Origin: JAICMB01 sp963838885
Lineage (GTDB): Bacteria > Acidobacteriota > Terriglobia > Bryobacterales > Bryobacteraceae
Length of the DNA stretch: 64,000 nt
Direction: 5' to 3'
NCBI GenBank assembly: GCA_963838885.1
Contig: CAWITB010000002.1
Span: 114,845 to 178,844 of the forward strand
Shown: positions 19,179-27,981 of the stretch, piece by piece
Numbering within the stretch: position 1 is the first letter of the stretch
Layout of the letters: each line of letters begins with the position of its first letter
Program-made: the position numbers and the translations under genes
Notes under the pieces: generated by a model
Told to the model about the DNA's origin: nothing
The model's input: the letters and a program-made list of their open reading frames with translations, nothing else
Databases searched by the model: none

Positions 19179-21832
19179 CGCGCCAGCCCCGTAATCAGCA
19201 TATCCCAATAGTTCAGGTTCCAATTCTTGTTTTCCGCCGCCGTGTTTTTTATCAGTATGAACGGAACGGTATCGAAGGTCGATTCCGTCGCGCCGTTCGA
19301 TACTTCCGCGGCTGCGGCGAGGCCGCCAAGAGTAGCCGCAACCTTGCATCCGATATGGGTAGTGTCTATTCTGCGGATTTGCACCGCCGTCGCGGTCGTT
19401 ACATAGGCAACGCCGGTATCTGCCCGAGTAACGGTGGCGGCGTTGTTCACGACGCAAAACCAGTCGGAGTCCGATTCCAGCTTCTCCAGGTAGAATCCGT
19501 TCGGAGGCGGATCGGTGTCGGCGGCAATATTTCCCGTTAAGCCCACGCGGAGCCGGATATTCGAAGAAGGATTCGTCCCCGTGACGGAGATCACCTTCAG
19601 ACGAATCTTGAATGTTTCCCCGGAATTGATGCTGTAGTCGGAAGCGACTGGGGAAATCGAAACGACCGCTCCGCTCGCGCCGCTGGTAGTGAGCGTTCCA
19701 ATGCCGGGAGAACCGAGCACGGTGTTGATGAGATTGTTGGCATAATACCCGGTATTGTTCAGGTACCAACCCAAGCAGCCAATAGATCCCGACGCACTGT
19801 TGCCGCACGTGAAGTTTTCCTTCATGTACATCGTCGAGGCGGGATCGTCTATGCTCACCTGAGTCGTTGAGCCGCCTACGTCTGAGACCACGACGTTGTA
19901 GCCGGCGAAGTTCACGGTAGAGCGCTGCGCGGCGGAAACGCCGTTTCCTTGAATTGTGGAGTATCCGCCCCCGCCGCCGCCAGAGCCGCACGCCGCTCCA
20001 GCCGTCCCCAGCTTGTAATTTGAACCGCTTACTACCCACTTGGCGCAATCGTTGTTCACGGGCGCGGTGGTGAACTGCGGAACCATGGCGTCCGCGCCGG
20101 ATTGGGCAACGTGCAGCATATTATTCGTCGAGTCATACGCCACACCGCCATTTGCGGTCGAGGTCGCGCCCGCCGCTACGGGAACCTTAAACGCATTAGT
20201 CGTTGTGGCCGCACTCATGTCAAGCATCGTTGCGGCGCCGCTGATCGCCGGACTCGTGATCGCTGGGCCGGTCCCAAAGACAGCCGCGCCGATTCCGGTC
20301 TCGTCGCTCAGCACCGCCGCGAGCTGTACGGAAGTTGTAGTCGAGAAAAATCCCAGGTTATTCGATGCCCGCGCCAGCTTTGAAAGGGAATCATTGTTGA
20401 ATGAGCAGAGCAGTCCGTGAGTCGCCGCGTCTCCATAGCAACCATCCACGCCCGCCCCCGGCAGTCCGGCGGTAGGAGGCGTGCCCTCGATCCAGGCCGC
20501 GAGGCCCCCGCTGCCGGACGCGACGACCGGTGGAGAAGATCCGGTCGAGACGCTGCCACTCACGGCTATAGAAGCCGAGCAGACCGGTCGGCCGGAGGAG
20601 TCGATCGCCGTCGCAACGCTAGAGGTACAAGTCCCGCCTGGGACGTTGCCGTTTATCTTTAAAACCGATGGAGATGCTCCGGTACCTCCTAAGTCGCCAG
20701 CCAATTGTACCGAACCTGCCGCCGCCGTACTAGCGGCGGAGATAGCGATAGTAGGGTTTCCTAACGTACCGTCCGAATTAGCGATTGTCAGTGGAGCGGT
20801 TGCCGCGATGGAGCGCGCGGTAGTCGTATTAGGAGCGGTTCGGACCATAAGACCGTTCCCGCCGGGATCGGCTACTCCGCCTCCGCCGCCACCTCCTCCG
20901 CCGACCGGCGTCGCGCACGTCTCCGTGCCATCGGAATTGATCTTTTGAAGGAATTGTCCGCCAGCGGAACAATCCTTAGTAAGAACTCCGCCCAAGGTCG
21001 AATTCCCAGGAAATGGAGTCGTGAAAGTATTAGGAATTCCACTCAACCCGGACCAAGGATATTTACCTCCGGCATCCAATCCGGCGTAACCGTTCGCGGC
21101 GCCCTTGTTGGCCAAATTTTCCGGCGTGAAGCCGAGAGGCGCCTGATAATCCGTGCCCGCCAACGCAGGATTGAATCCGCCCGAACCATTCCCTTTGAGT
21201 ATGGAGGTCCCCGAAGTTGGAGGAGCAAAATCCGTTCCTGCAACCGCGCTGCCGCATGGGCCGGACGTGCCATCGACATGGACGCAATCCGAGAGGTTAC
21301 CAGTCGCGCCGCCTAGCCCACCCACGCTATCTATAACAGAGGCGCGGGAAGGCGCATAGCCGGCGCCGATCGTGGGGCGTATATTCAATTCGGTCTGAAG
21401 CCCGGATATGTCTGAGATCTGTAACTGCGTAATTGCAGCCGCTACGTCGCCGTCCGTTCTCGACGATAGAACATCGGCGACGCGCAGGGGAGTATTGCTC
21501 GGCGGCACTACCCAGGTTTCACTGTACTGGATCTTGCCATCGCTGTTATAAACAACGTTGTATACCGTCGGCGTTGCCGCCGTCGTTGTGGGGACGAGCA
21601 CCACGCGAAGATATCCGTTCGATACGGGCGCGGTCACGCTCTGGGTCGCGATGTTGCTTGTGTCACCGGCCTGAAAACCAGTCCACGTAATCAGTAGAGT
21701 TCCGTTAAACCTGGTCCCATCCGCCTTGTACAAAAGATCCTGGATAGTAGTGAGGGCCGGGCCGGCGCACAGCAGGATCGACGTTATGGACAATGCGATG
21801 CTTGCCAACGCGAACCGCGCTCTAAAGCTCAT
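19175..21832 (-). CDS. Secreted tail-fibre-like protein
   Basis: The start at 21832 follows a strong ribosome-binding site (GGGGAGGAA, 21841-21849) and begins a signal peptide (FALASIALSITSILLCAGPA). About 885 residues. The N-terminal 130 residues form a beta-rich domain (DLLYKADGTRFNGTLLITW). The middle is composed of phage-fibre-like modules (LGFTPENLANKGAANGYAGL; LKGNGSGGFNPALAGTDYQ), polyglycine hinges and threonine/serine-rich spacers. The C-terminal domain (about 200 residues, SIDDPASTMYMKENFTCG...) ends in WDMLITGLAR. There are no other phage structural genes nearby, so this is more likely a secreted adhesin or fibre of the cell. It heads a three-gene operon with the lyase and the propeller protein. 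Confidence 0.75.
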   Translation of the reverse strand: MSFRARFALASIALSITSILLCAGPALTTIQDLLYKADGTRFNGTLLITWTGFQAGDTSNIATQSVTAPVSNGYLRVVLVPTTTAATPTVYNVVYNSDGKIQYSETWVVPPSNTPLRVADVLSSRTDGDVAAAITQLQISDISGLQTELNIRPTIGAGYAPSRASVIDSVGGLGGATGNLSDCVHVDGTSGPCGSAVAGTDFAPPTSGTSILKGNGSGGFNPALAGTDYQAPLGFTPENLANKGAANGYAGLDAGGKYPWSGLSGIPNTFTTPFPGNSTLGGVLTKDCSAGGQFLQKINSDGTETCATPVGGGGGGGGGVADPGGNGLMVRTAPNTTTARSIAATAPLTIANSDGTLGNPTIAISAASTAAAGSVQLAGDLGGTGASPSVLKINGNVPGGTCTSSVATAIDSSGRPVCSASIAVSGSVSTGSSPPVVASGSGGLAAWIEGTPPTAGLPGAGVDGCYGDAATHGLLCSFNNDSLSKLARASNNLGFFSTTTSVQLAAVLSDETGIGAAVFGTGPAITSPAISGAATMLDMSAATTTNAFKVPVAAGATSTANGGVAYDSTNNMLHVAQSGADAMVPQFTTAPVNNDCAKWVVSGSNYKLGTAGAACGSGGGGGGYSTIQGNGVSAAQRSTVNFAGYNVVVSDVGGSTTQVSIDDPASTMYMKENFTCGNSASGSIGCLGWYLNNTGYYANNLINTVLGSPGIGTLTTSGASGAVVSISPVASDYSINSGETFKIRLKVISVTGTNPSSNIRLRVGLTGNIAADTDPPPNGFYLEKLESDSDWFCVVNNAATVTRADTGVAYVTTATAVQIRRIDTTHIGCKVAATLGGLAAAAEVSNGATESTFDTVPFILIKNTAAENKNWNLNYWDMLITGLAR

Positions 21833-22045
21833 AATTGTTCTTCCTCCCCAAATAAAAAAACCGAATGGCAGCGAGTTGACCAATTCGGCCGTGACGCGGA
21901 ACGCCTTTCGTTCTAAGTTTGAGAGGTAAGCAAGCTGATACCCTGCCGGAGCGTTTCGGGCGGGGGCATTAAGTGAATTATTTTGATCGCGTTAGATGGA
22001 TGCCAGAATCTCGCAAATACACGTTAATGCGTCTGGAGCCGTGCG

Positions 22046-23113
22046 TCAACACCGCTCTATCAAGGTCTGCACGATGCCGGCGGCGGCTTGACCGCCTCCG
22101 AAAGGAGTTCCCCAGGGGCCGCTCGATCCGATACTCCGGGCGGCCTCCATAATTCTCGACGGCTCCGTGCCCGCGAGTTGGTTACAGCCGTTTTCCAGCG
22201 TCTCAATCCACTCGGTTTCTTCGCGTAGCGTGATGCAGGGGACGCGCATGAAATACGCTTCCTTCTGCACACCGCCGGAATCCGTGACAACGATCCGCGC
22301 GCGCCCTTCGAGCAGAAGCATTTCGAGGTAGGAAAGCGGTCCGGTAACCCTCACACTCCGGGGGTTCCAGCGCAGCGCTTCAAGCCGCGCTTGCGTGCGG
22401 GGATGCAGGGGTAGCAGCACCGGGCACACCGTGGCGGAAAGCTCGTCCAGTGCCTCTAAGATTGCCGTGAGGCGCTGCGGGTCGTCCGTGTTCTCCGCCC
22501 GGTGCACGGTCGCCAGAACGAATTGCCGGGGCTGCCACGCGTCGGCGAGGGCTCCGCCGCGGCGCTCGGCGATTTCGTGGAAGAGCAGCACGGCATCGTA
22601 CATGACGTCGCCGCTGAATATGGCGCGATCGGCCAGGCCTTCGCGGGCCAGGTTCTCGAACGCCGCGGCCGAGGGATAGAACAGAAGATCGCTGAGATGG
22701 TCGGACACGATGCGGTTCACTTCCTCCGGCATGGTGCGGCGGAAACTGCGCAGCCCGGATTCCACATGCGCCATCGGGATGCGCAGTTTCGAAGCCACCA
22801 CAGCCGCGGCAAGCGTGGAGTTCGTGTCGCCGTAGAGCAGCAGCCAGTCGGGCGCGGCGGATTCCAGCACGGGCTCGAGCCGCGTCATCATCTCGGCCGT
22901 TTGCGCGCCGTGAGGACCGGAGCCCACGGCGAGATTGACCTGTGGCGGGGGAATATTGAGCTCCTCGAAAAAGACGCCGCTCATGGCGGAGTCGTAGTGC
23001 TGGCCTGTGTGGATCAGCGTGTGCTCGATTTCGGGGCGGGACAGCAAAGAGCGGCACACCACCGCGACCTTGACAAACTGGGGGCGGGCCCCAACGACGG
23101 TCACGATTTTCAA
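22046..23113 (-). CDS. wecB: UDP-N-acetylglucosamine 2-epimerase (non-hydrolysing)
   Basis: A 355-residue protein of normal length, beginning KIVTVVGARPQFVKVA, the WecB nucleotide-binding signature. Other family motifs are LIHTGQHYDSAMSGVFFEEL, LLLYGDTNSTLAAAV, HVESGLRSFRRTMPEEVNR (active-site acid region) and VVTDSGGVQKEA with LREETEWIE. The enzyme converts UDP-GlcNAc to UDP-ManNAc in the cytoplasm, supplying ManNAc or ManNAcA for polysaccharide. It is the last gene of the long minus-strand EPS operon, 34 bp after a methyltransferase gene. Confidence 0.95.
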   Translation of the reverse strand: MKIVTVVGARPQFVKVAVVCRSLLSRPEIEHTLIHTGQHYDSAMSGVFFEELNIPPPQVNLAVGSGPHGAQTAEMMTRLEPVLESAAPDWLLLYGDTNSTLAAAVVASKLRIPMAHVESGLRSFRRTMPEEVNRIVSDHLSDLLFYPSAAAFENLAREGLADRAIFSGDVMYDAVLLFHEIAERRGGALADAWQPRQFVLATVHRAENTDDPQRLTAILEALDELSATVCPVLLPLHPRTQARLEALRWNPRSVRVTGPLSYLEMLLLEGRARIVVTDSGGVQKEAYFMRVPCITLREETEWIETLENGCNQLAGTEPSRIMEAARSIGSSGPWGTPFGGGQAAAGIVQTLIERC

Positions 23114-23147
23114 TGAAATGCCGCCGCGGCCAGAAACCAGGCTAGCG

Positions 23148-23939
23148 TCAAGAGAGCTTCACCGCCCGGATTCCGATAACGCGCTTCACAGTTTCGAACG
23201 CGTTGGCGTGCGCGAAGTGTTCCGCTGCGCGGGCCTGGAAGGTCTTATCGAGCGACTCATCATAGAGATTATACGAACTCCAGTAGGAGTAGAGCGCCTC
23301 GGGAGAGTCGAAGCGCAGGGCGTTTTCGAAATTAAAGACCTCGGCGTTCCCGAAAATTTCACGCGCCAGGCCTGGACCGGTCGCCTCCATGAACGGCGCG
23401 GCGCCTCTTCTGGCGGGCGCCGGCCGATTCACGCGGGCATAAAGAGAGTCGTGAAGCTCCTTCAGTTCAGCATTGTTCCGCTGCGAAGGACCGCAAAAGA
23501 ACAAGATCCCGCCCGGCTGCAGCGCCGCGTGCAAGGACCGGAACAGCGGCTCCGGGCGCTTGGCGTAGTAAATGGAATAACAAGCGATCGCGCGATCGAA
23601 AGGACCGGACCGGAGGACCGGCGAGACTTCGTCGAGGTCGGCGCGGCGAATGGCGATCCGTGCGCCCACTCCGGCCTCAAGCGCTTGTTGCCGCAGAGTG
23701 TCGAGCGCCTCCTGCGAGATGTCCACCGCCGTCACGCGGCCGGTTTCACCCACTAGACGGGCCAGCGGCAGCGATTGCTTGCCGGTGCCGCATCCGAGCT
23801 CCAGAATCTCCATTCCCGGCGAGAGGTTCAGCAGCTCGAAACACCACTGATTTAGATCCGAGGCTCCGAAGCGATCATGCGCCTCGAGTCGTTTCGTAAG
23901 CGCTGCCGCGTCGGTATCGAATTTTCCCAATGTGCCCAT
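23148..23939 (-). CDS. SAM-dependent class I methyltransferase
   Basis: A 263-residue protein with the SAM-binding motif I MEILELGCGTGKQSLPLA (about residues 55-72), motif II region VTAVDISQEALDTL and post-motif FDRAIACYSIYYAKRPEPLF. This pattern marks a Methyltransf_11/25-like enzyme acting on a small molecule or a sugar intermediate. It lies directly between the GT/deacetylase fusion (2-bp spacing) and wecB, so methylation of a polysaccharide unit or sugar nucleotide is the likely job. The actual acceptor atom cannot be deduced. Confidence 0.85.
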   Translation of the reverse strand: MGTLGKFDTDAAALTKRLEAHDRFGASDLNQWCFELLNLSPGMEILELGCGTGKQSLPLARLVGETGRVTAVDISQEALDTLRQQALEAGVGARIAIRRADLDEVSPVLRSGPFDRAIACYSIYYAKRPEPLFRSLHAALQPGGILFFCGPSQRNNAELKELHDSLYARVNRPAPARRGAAPFMEATGPGLAREIFGNAEVFNFENALRFDSPEALYSYWSSYNLYDESLDKTFQARAAEHFAHANAFETVKRVIGIRAVKLS

Positions 23940-23941
23940 AG

Positions 23942-26101
23942 TTACTCCGTAAACGTAGGTCCGCTACGCCGAATCCCTGGGATTGTGGCGGCTAGCATGC
24001 GGTCGAAATGCTCCGAGTTCTCCGGCTGCGCGTCTCGCGTTTCGGCCCGGAAAAAAGACTCCAGGCGCTGCGCCGGGTATTCATGTTCCTTCCCCCACCA
24101 GATCGGGTGTGTTAATAACTGCAGGACCATTTGCGACGCATCGCTCAGGAGCGGCAGCGGCTGACCCGCTCTCCAAGCGCCCTTCGAATCGGAGAGGTAC
24201 CAGTTCATGAGCTCGGCGGCGTACGCATTCACCTTCCCGCGAACTAGCAGCGGCCCGCGCAGTAGCCAGGGGATGGGGCGATGGAAGGAAATTGATTGGA
24301 CCGGCAGCCCGAGGGCGTCTTCCAGGCGCGCGCAATCCCGCAGAATGAGTGGCCCGATCGTTTCTACGCTGCCGTTCCCGTTCCGCAGCTCCCCGGGACA
24401 GTCGAAGTGGACGCCTATTTCGTGACCCATGGCCGCAATTTCGCGGACCATTCGCACCGCATCGCCCAGGGAGATATCGTATAGCTGCGACTCCATCATG
24501 ACCATGTATGTGGAGACCACGCCGGCCTCCCGCTCCACCTCTGCCATTGCTACTGCCGGCGGCAGGCTAATGTCGATGTCATGCCGCAGGAATACGCTCG
24601 GAGCGGTCCATGAAGAAAGCTGCACCGCTTCCCGAAACAGCCGCGGCGCAAACCTGCTGGTAACAGCCGCTAAGATGCGGCGGTAGTAGGCGTAGCTGAA
24701 ATCCTCACACCAGCCGGAATCGCTCATGCAGTCTCCCTGCCCAGTTGTTTGCCGGCGCCTTCCAGTCCAAGCTGCCTTGCTTTCGCCGGCGCCCTCGGTG
24801 ATAATATCCGCGAACATGGAGGCCAGCCGAGGCCGCTCATACCGGCGAATCGCTTCCCAATCGGGGCGAAACTCCCTCAGGAGCTTGCGGCTGGGATCGA
24901 ACAACTGCCGCAGCAGGGCTGCCAGGCCGGCTTGGTCATGGGGATCGACATGCCAACCCGCGCGCGTATCGCGGATCAACTGCGGCAGCTCGCCTTCGAC
25001 GGCCACGGCCAGAAGGGGCTTGCCCGTCGCGAGATACTCATAAACCTTGCCGCTGGTTGCCGAGGGGTCCAACATCGTCACCAGCAGGAAATCCGTTTCT
25101 TCCATTAACCGCAGCGCCTCGGTTTGCGGGACGAAGCCGACCTCCGTCACTTTACTCTTTCGATTTCGCAGGTACGCTGCTTCGTCGGCGGCAACGCGCC
25201 CGACGAAGCGCGTCTCCACCTGGGCGCGAATTTGTTCGGGCAGACTATCGAGCGCATCCAGATAATAACGCACCGAAGTCGTGCTGTAGAGCGTTCCGGA
25301 ATAAGTCACGACGAAGTGCGAACCAGCGTGCGGACGAGCTTGAAAAGCTGTGAACAGCGCCGGGTCGAAACCGTTCGGCACGCATAAAAATTTACTGGCC
25401 GGCAGGTCCGGATAGCGGGCGCGCGTTTCCTCCAGCAGCGACGGCGTGACCAGGACGACGCGGCTCGATCGTTCCACGGTCTCGCGCTCGATCTTTATCG
25501 CTTTGCGCCGCACGGTTTCGCTTTTCTGGAAATCGGAAGTGCCCAGGAAAAAGCGCAGCCAGTCGTCGCGAAAATCGCTGATCAACTGGATGTGCGGGAA
25601 TTCCCGCCGCAAAGCGTTGCCGATCAGCAGAGCCGAGAAGGGCGGCGCGGTAACGACGACGCTGTCGATGCCGTATCGCTTGATTATCCTGCGCGCCCGC
25701 CGTAGCGCGAAAGGAGTCCATACCACCTCCGGGTCCGGGGAAAACAGGCGGCGCGCCGCATCTACGAGGCGCGCTTTCCAGTTGCTGGAAGAGGACTGCG
25801 CCTCGCCTGCCGCGCGATTCCCGGCGCCGCTTGGGGTCGAAGGCGCAACCCACTTCCAGATTAATCGCTTGACGCGAAACGGCGCCTCGGGCGTAAAGGT
25901 ACGGTGCACCCGGACCTCCGCGGGCACCTGTTTGAGCAAGGAGGGGTCGACCGTGGGAGTGGTGGCATTGCGCGCCGACAAGACGTGAACTTCCAGGCCG
26001 CATTGCGGCAGATACTTGGCCAAGCTCAGAGCGCGCTGGACGCTAATGCCGCCCGCTGGCGGAAACAAATAACTGATAATGAGAACTTTCCGTTGTGACA
26101 T
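23942..26101 (-). CDS. Glycosyltransferase group 4/1 joined in frame to a polysaccharide-deacetylase-like domain
   Basis: One open frame of about 719 codons from ATG 26101 (MSQRKVLIISYLFPPAGG). Residues 1-440 form a GT-B glycosyltransferase: GGISVQRALSLAKYLP at the N-terminus, VVTYSGTLYS at the interdomain hinge and KVYEYLATGKPLLAV in the nucleotide-sugar site. From about residue 460 the sequence is a deacetylase-like NodB-type domain (SVFLRHDIDISLP, MGHEIGVHFDC, SISFHRP). An internal ATG (24727) preceded by AGGGAGA is a plausible separate start, so this may be two genes whose intervening stop was lost by an indel. If natural, the fusion would couple sugar transfer with deacetylation. Confidence 0.75.
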   Translation of the reverse strand: MSQRKVLIISYLFPPAGGISVQRALSLAKYLPQCGLEVHVLSARNATTPTVDPSLLKQVPAEVRVHRTFTPEAPFRVKRLIWKWVAPSTPSGAGNRAAGEAQSSSSNWKARLVDAARRLFSPDPEVVWTPFALRRARRIIKRYGIDSVVVTAPPFSALLIGNALRREFPHIQLISDFRDDWLRFFLGTSDFQKSETVRRKAIKIERETVERSSRVVLVTPSLLEETRARYPDLPASKFLCVPNGFDPALFTAFQARPHAGSHFVVTYSGTLYSTTSVRYYLDALDSLPEQIRAQVETRFVGRVAADEAAYLRNRKSKVTEVGFVPQTEALRLMEETDFLLVTMLDPSATSGKVYEYLATGKPLLAVAVEGELPQLIRDTRAGWHVDPHDQAGLAALLRQLFDPSRKLLREFRPDWEAIRRYERPRLASMFADIITEGAGESKAAWTGRRRQTTGQGDCMSDSGWCEDFSYAYYRRILAAVTSRFAPRLFREAVQLSSWTAPSVFLRHDIDISLPPAVAMAEVEREAGVVSTYMVMMESQLYDISLGDAVRMVREIAAMGHEIGVHFDCPGELRNGNGSVETIGPLILRDCARLEDALGLPVQSISFHRPIPWLLRGPLLVRGKVNAYAAELMNWYLSDSKGAWRAGQPLPLLSDASQMVLQLLTHPIWWGKEHEYPAQRLESFFRAETRDAQPENSEHFDRMLAATIPGIRRSGPTFTE

Positions 26102-26143
26102 AGAGCGATCCGGAGATCTCCGGCCCACGCGTTTCACGCGCTT

Positions 26144-26938
26144 CTAGACCTGGGCCTCGTAGACCTCCAGCCGCCGGCGGTACGGGCACGGCTCGCCAGA
26201 CAAGTCAAATGGCATGGGCCTCTCCTCCCGCTTGCGAAGAAATGAATGCTTCTGAATTACGCTGTTGATCTGCGGGTGGTAATAGAGCACGATGATACGC
26301 CGCGGATTGCGCTGGAACGATCGCTCGATGTTGTCCAGCACGCGCGCCATGACTTCCTCCCGGAAGGGATGGAAGAAATACAGGACGCAGTCGCTTTCGG
26401 GCAGCGGGAACTCGGCCGCATCCATGCATAGCGACACAATATCGCGACATTTTTGCGCTGCGCTGCGGTAGGTTGCGATGTTGCGTTCCGCCACCGCGTG
26501 CAACTCCCGGGCGAATTCAACGCCGATGATGCGCTTGAAATTGTAATTGGACGCGTACAGAATGGTTCTTCCTTTGCCGGATCCATAGTCGACGAAGGTA
26601 AATCCGCCGAGATCAGCGGGAAGCGGCGCAAACATGGATTTCAGCGTCTTAAGGGGCGTCGGTTCGTACCACACGCCGTGCATCTTGTTGCCGCTATCGC
26701 AGGTCAGCTCCGAAAGTTGCACCACGCCCGCCGTATCGACGTGGAATTTCCGGTCGAACCTCCGGTTCAAGTAGTGGCGCGCGTATGACGCGATGTTCTT
26801 GCGGATCAGTCGGGTCGTTTCGCCAACTCCGAATTCCCGGATATGCCGGACCAGTTTGCGGCCTGCCCACAGGCCCCAGCGGTCCTTGGCTGGCGCGGCC
26901 TGTTCCCGGTAGACCGGCGCGTTGCCGGCCTCAACCAC
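26144..26938 (-). CDS. SAM-dependent methyltransferase-like protein
   Basis: A 264-residue protein. The SAM motif is FTFVDYGSGKGRTILYAS (about residues 113-130), followed by IIGVEFARELHAVAERN and a hydrophobic strand CVLYFFHPFREEVMARVL, the layout of class I methyltransferases that often accompany polysaccharide genes. The N-terminus (residues 1-60) is basic and helical. The start overlaps the end of the Gfo/Idh/MocA gene by 8 bp, and the downstream glycosyltransferase start is about 42 bp away, so it belongs to the operon. Target unknown. Confidence 0.8.
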   Translation of the reverse strand: MVEAGNAPVYREQAAPAKDRWGLWAGRKLVRHIREFGVGETTRLIRKNIASYARHYLNRRFDRKFHVDTAGVVQLSELTCDSGNKMHGVWYEPTPLKTLKSMFAPLPADLGGFTFVDYGSGKGRTILYASNYNFKRIIGVEFARELHAVAERNIATYRSAAQKCRDIVSLCMDAAEFPLPESDCVLYFFHPFREEVMARVLDNIERSFQRNPRRIIVLYYHPQINSVIQKHSFLRKREERPMPFDLSGEPCPYRRRLEVYEAQV

Positions 26939-27947
26939 GCACCACCTCCAAAGATCGCAGCGGCTGTAATTGGACCGGCTCTCCGTTCATGCTCAAAGAG
27001 CGCTGGCTGGCCTCCAACACCTTCAGCACGCGCCAGCCGTTGGCGCCATCGGTTTTCGGAGTCCGCCGCGTCTCGATGCACTCGAGGAAATGCCGGCACT
27101 CCAGGCTCAACGGTTCCTCGGGCGGAAACGAGACCACCTCCGGGGTGGGCCGTTCCGCGACGAACTGCCCGTCCACCAGCTCGATCTTCTTGTCGAACAA
27201 CTGCAGCTTATCGCTCTTGCGCACGTCATCAAACACCGCCATGCGCCGCGATCCCACGACCACCAACTTCTGCTCCTTATAAGGGTGCAGCCAACTGACG
27301 AACAAGTGCGCCCGCACGCCGCGGTCGAACAGCATGGTCGAGACCGTCACGTCGGCAATGTTCGGCTGCAGGTAGACGCCGCCCGTGGCCGCCACCTGGA
27401 AAGGCAGCTGTTTGAGCAGAAGGAGGATCACCGCGATATCGTGGGGCGCGAAACTCCACAGAGCATTTTCTTCCCGGCGCACTTTGCCCATGTTCAGCCG
27501 GTTGGAGTAGATATATTCGAGGCTGCCCAGCTCTCCGCTTTCCACCAGCTCCCGCAGCCGGATTATAGCGGGGTGGTATTCGAGCAAGTGTCCCACCATG
27601 AGAATGCGCTGTTTGTTTTCGGCCAGCTCCGTCAGCGATTCCGCGTCGGAGGCGCGCAACGCTAGCGGCTTTTCGACGAAGACGTCCTTGCCGGCTTCGA
27701 GCGCCGCTTTCGCGATCTTATAATGGGTTTCCGCCGGAGTGGCGACGACCACGCCGTCGATCCCGGTATCGTTCAGGACCGCATCGAGATCATTCTGAAT
27801 CCGCATCCCTGGATACTTCGCCGCCAGTTGCTGGAGTCTTCCCGGGCGGACATCGCAAACCTGGTCGAGCACACCCAATTCATGGAAGACCCGAACCAGG
27901 TTCTCTCCCCAATATCCCGCGCCTACGACCGCGATCTTCATTCTCAT
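26931..27947 (-). CDS. Gfo/Idh/MocA family sugar-nucleotide oxidoreductase (WlbA-like)
   Basis: A 338-residue cytoplasmic protein. The N-terminal Rossmann fold begins MKIAVVGAGYWGENLVRVF, and the catalytic motif GKDVFVEKPLAL (EKP) is present. The C-terminal domain has GHLLEYHPAIIRLRELVE and LWSFAPHDIAVILLLL, close to bacterial UDP-GlcNAc(A) 3-dehydrogenase type enzymes of polysaccharide pathways. Together with the class III aminotransferase and wecB in this operon it could make a 3-oxo, then amino, sugar; this is inference. No signal peptide, unlike the family member at 9.6-11 kb. Confidence 0.85.
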   Translation of the reverse strand: MRMKIAVVGAGYWGENLVRVFHELGVLDQVCDVRPGRLQQLAAKYPGMRIQNDLDAVLNDTGIDGVVVATPAETHYKIAKAALEAGKDVFVEKPLALRASDAESLTELAENKQRILMVGHLLEYHPAIIRLRELVESGELGSLEYIYSNRLNMGKVRREENALWSFAPHDIAVILLLLKQLPFQVAATGGVYLQPNIADVTVSTMLFDRGVRAHLFVSWLHPYKEQKLVVVGSRRMAVFDDVRKSDKLQLFDKKIELVDGQFVAERPTPEVVSFPPEEPLSLECRHFLECIETRRTPKTDGANGWRVLKVLEASQRSLSMNGEPVQLQPLRSLEVVRG

Positions 27948-27981
27948 TCTCCCGTTTTGCTTCTCCGCCGATTGCCGCGTC

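Noticed and set aside
19179..20048. N-terminal extension of the 907-codon minus frame, giving a very basic protein
   Set aside because: This part is the antisense-frame shadow of the fibre gene (Arg-rich, low complexity). The heparinase-like gene starts at 19178 with a signal peptide and ATGA overlap.
19175..21832. Prophage tail gene cluster
   Set aside because: Only one fibre-like gene with a signal peptide is present; no capsid, terminase, tape-measure, integrase or attachment sites.
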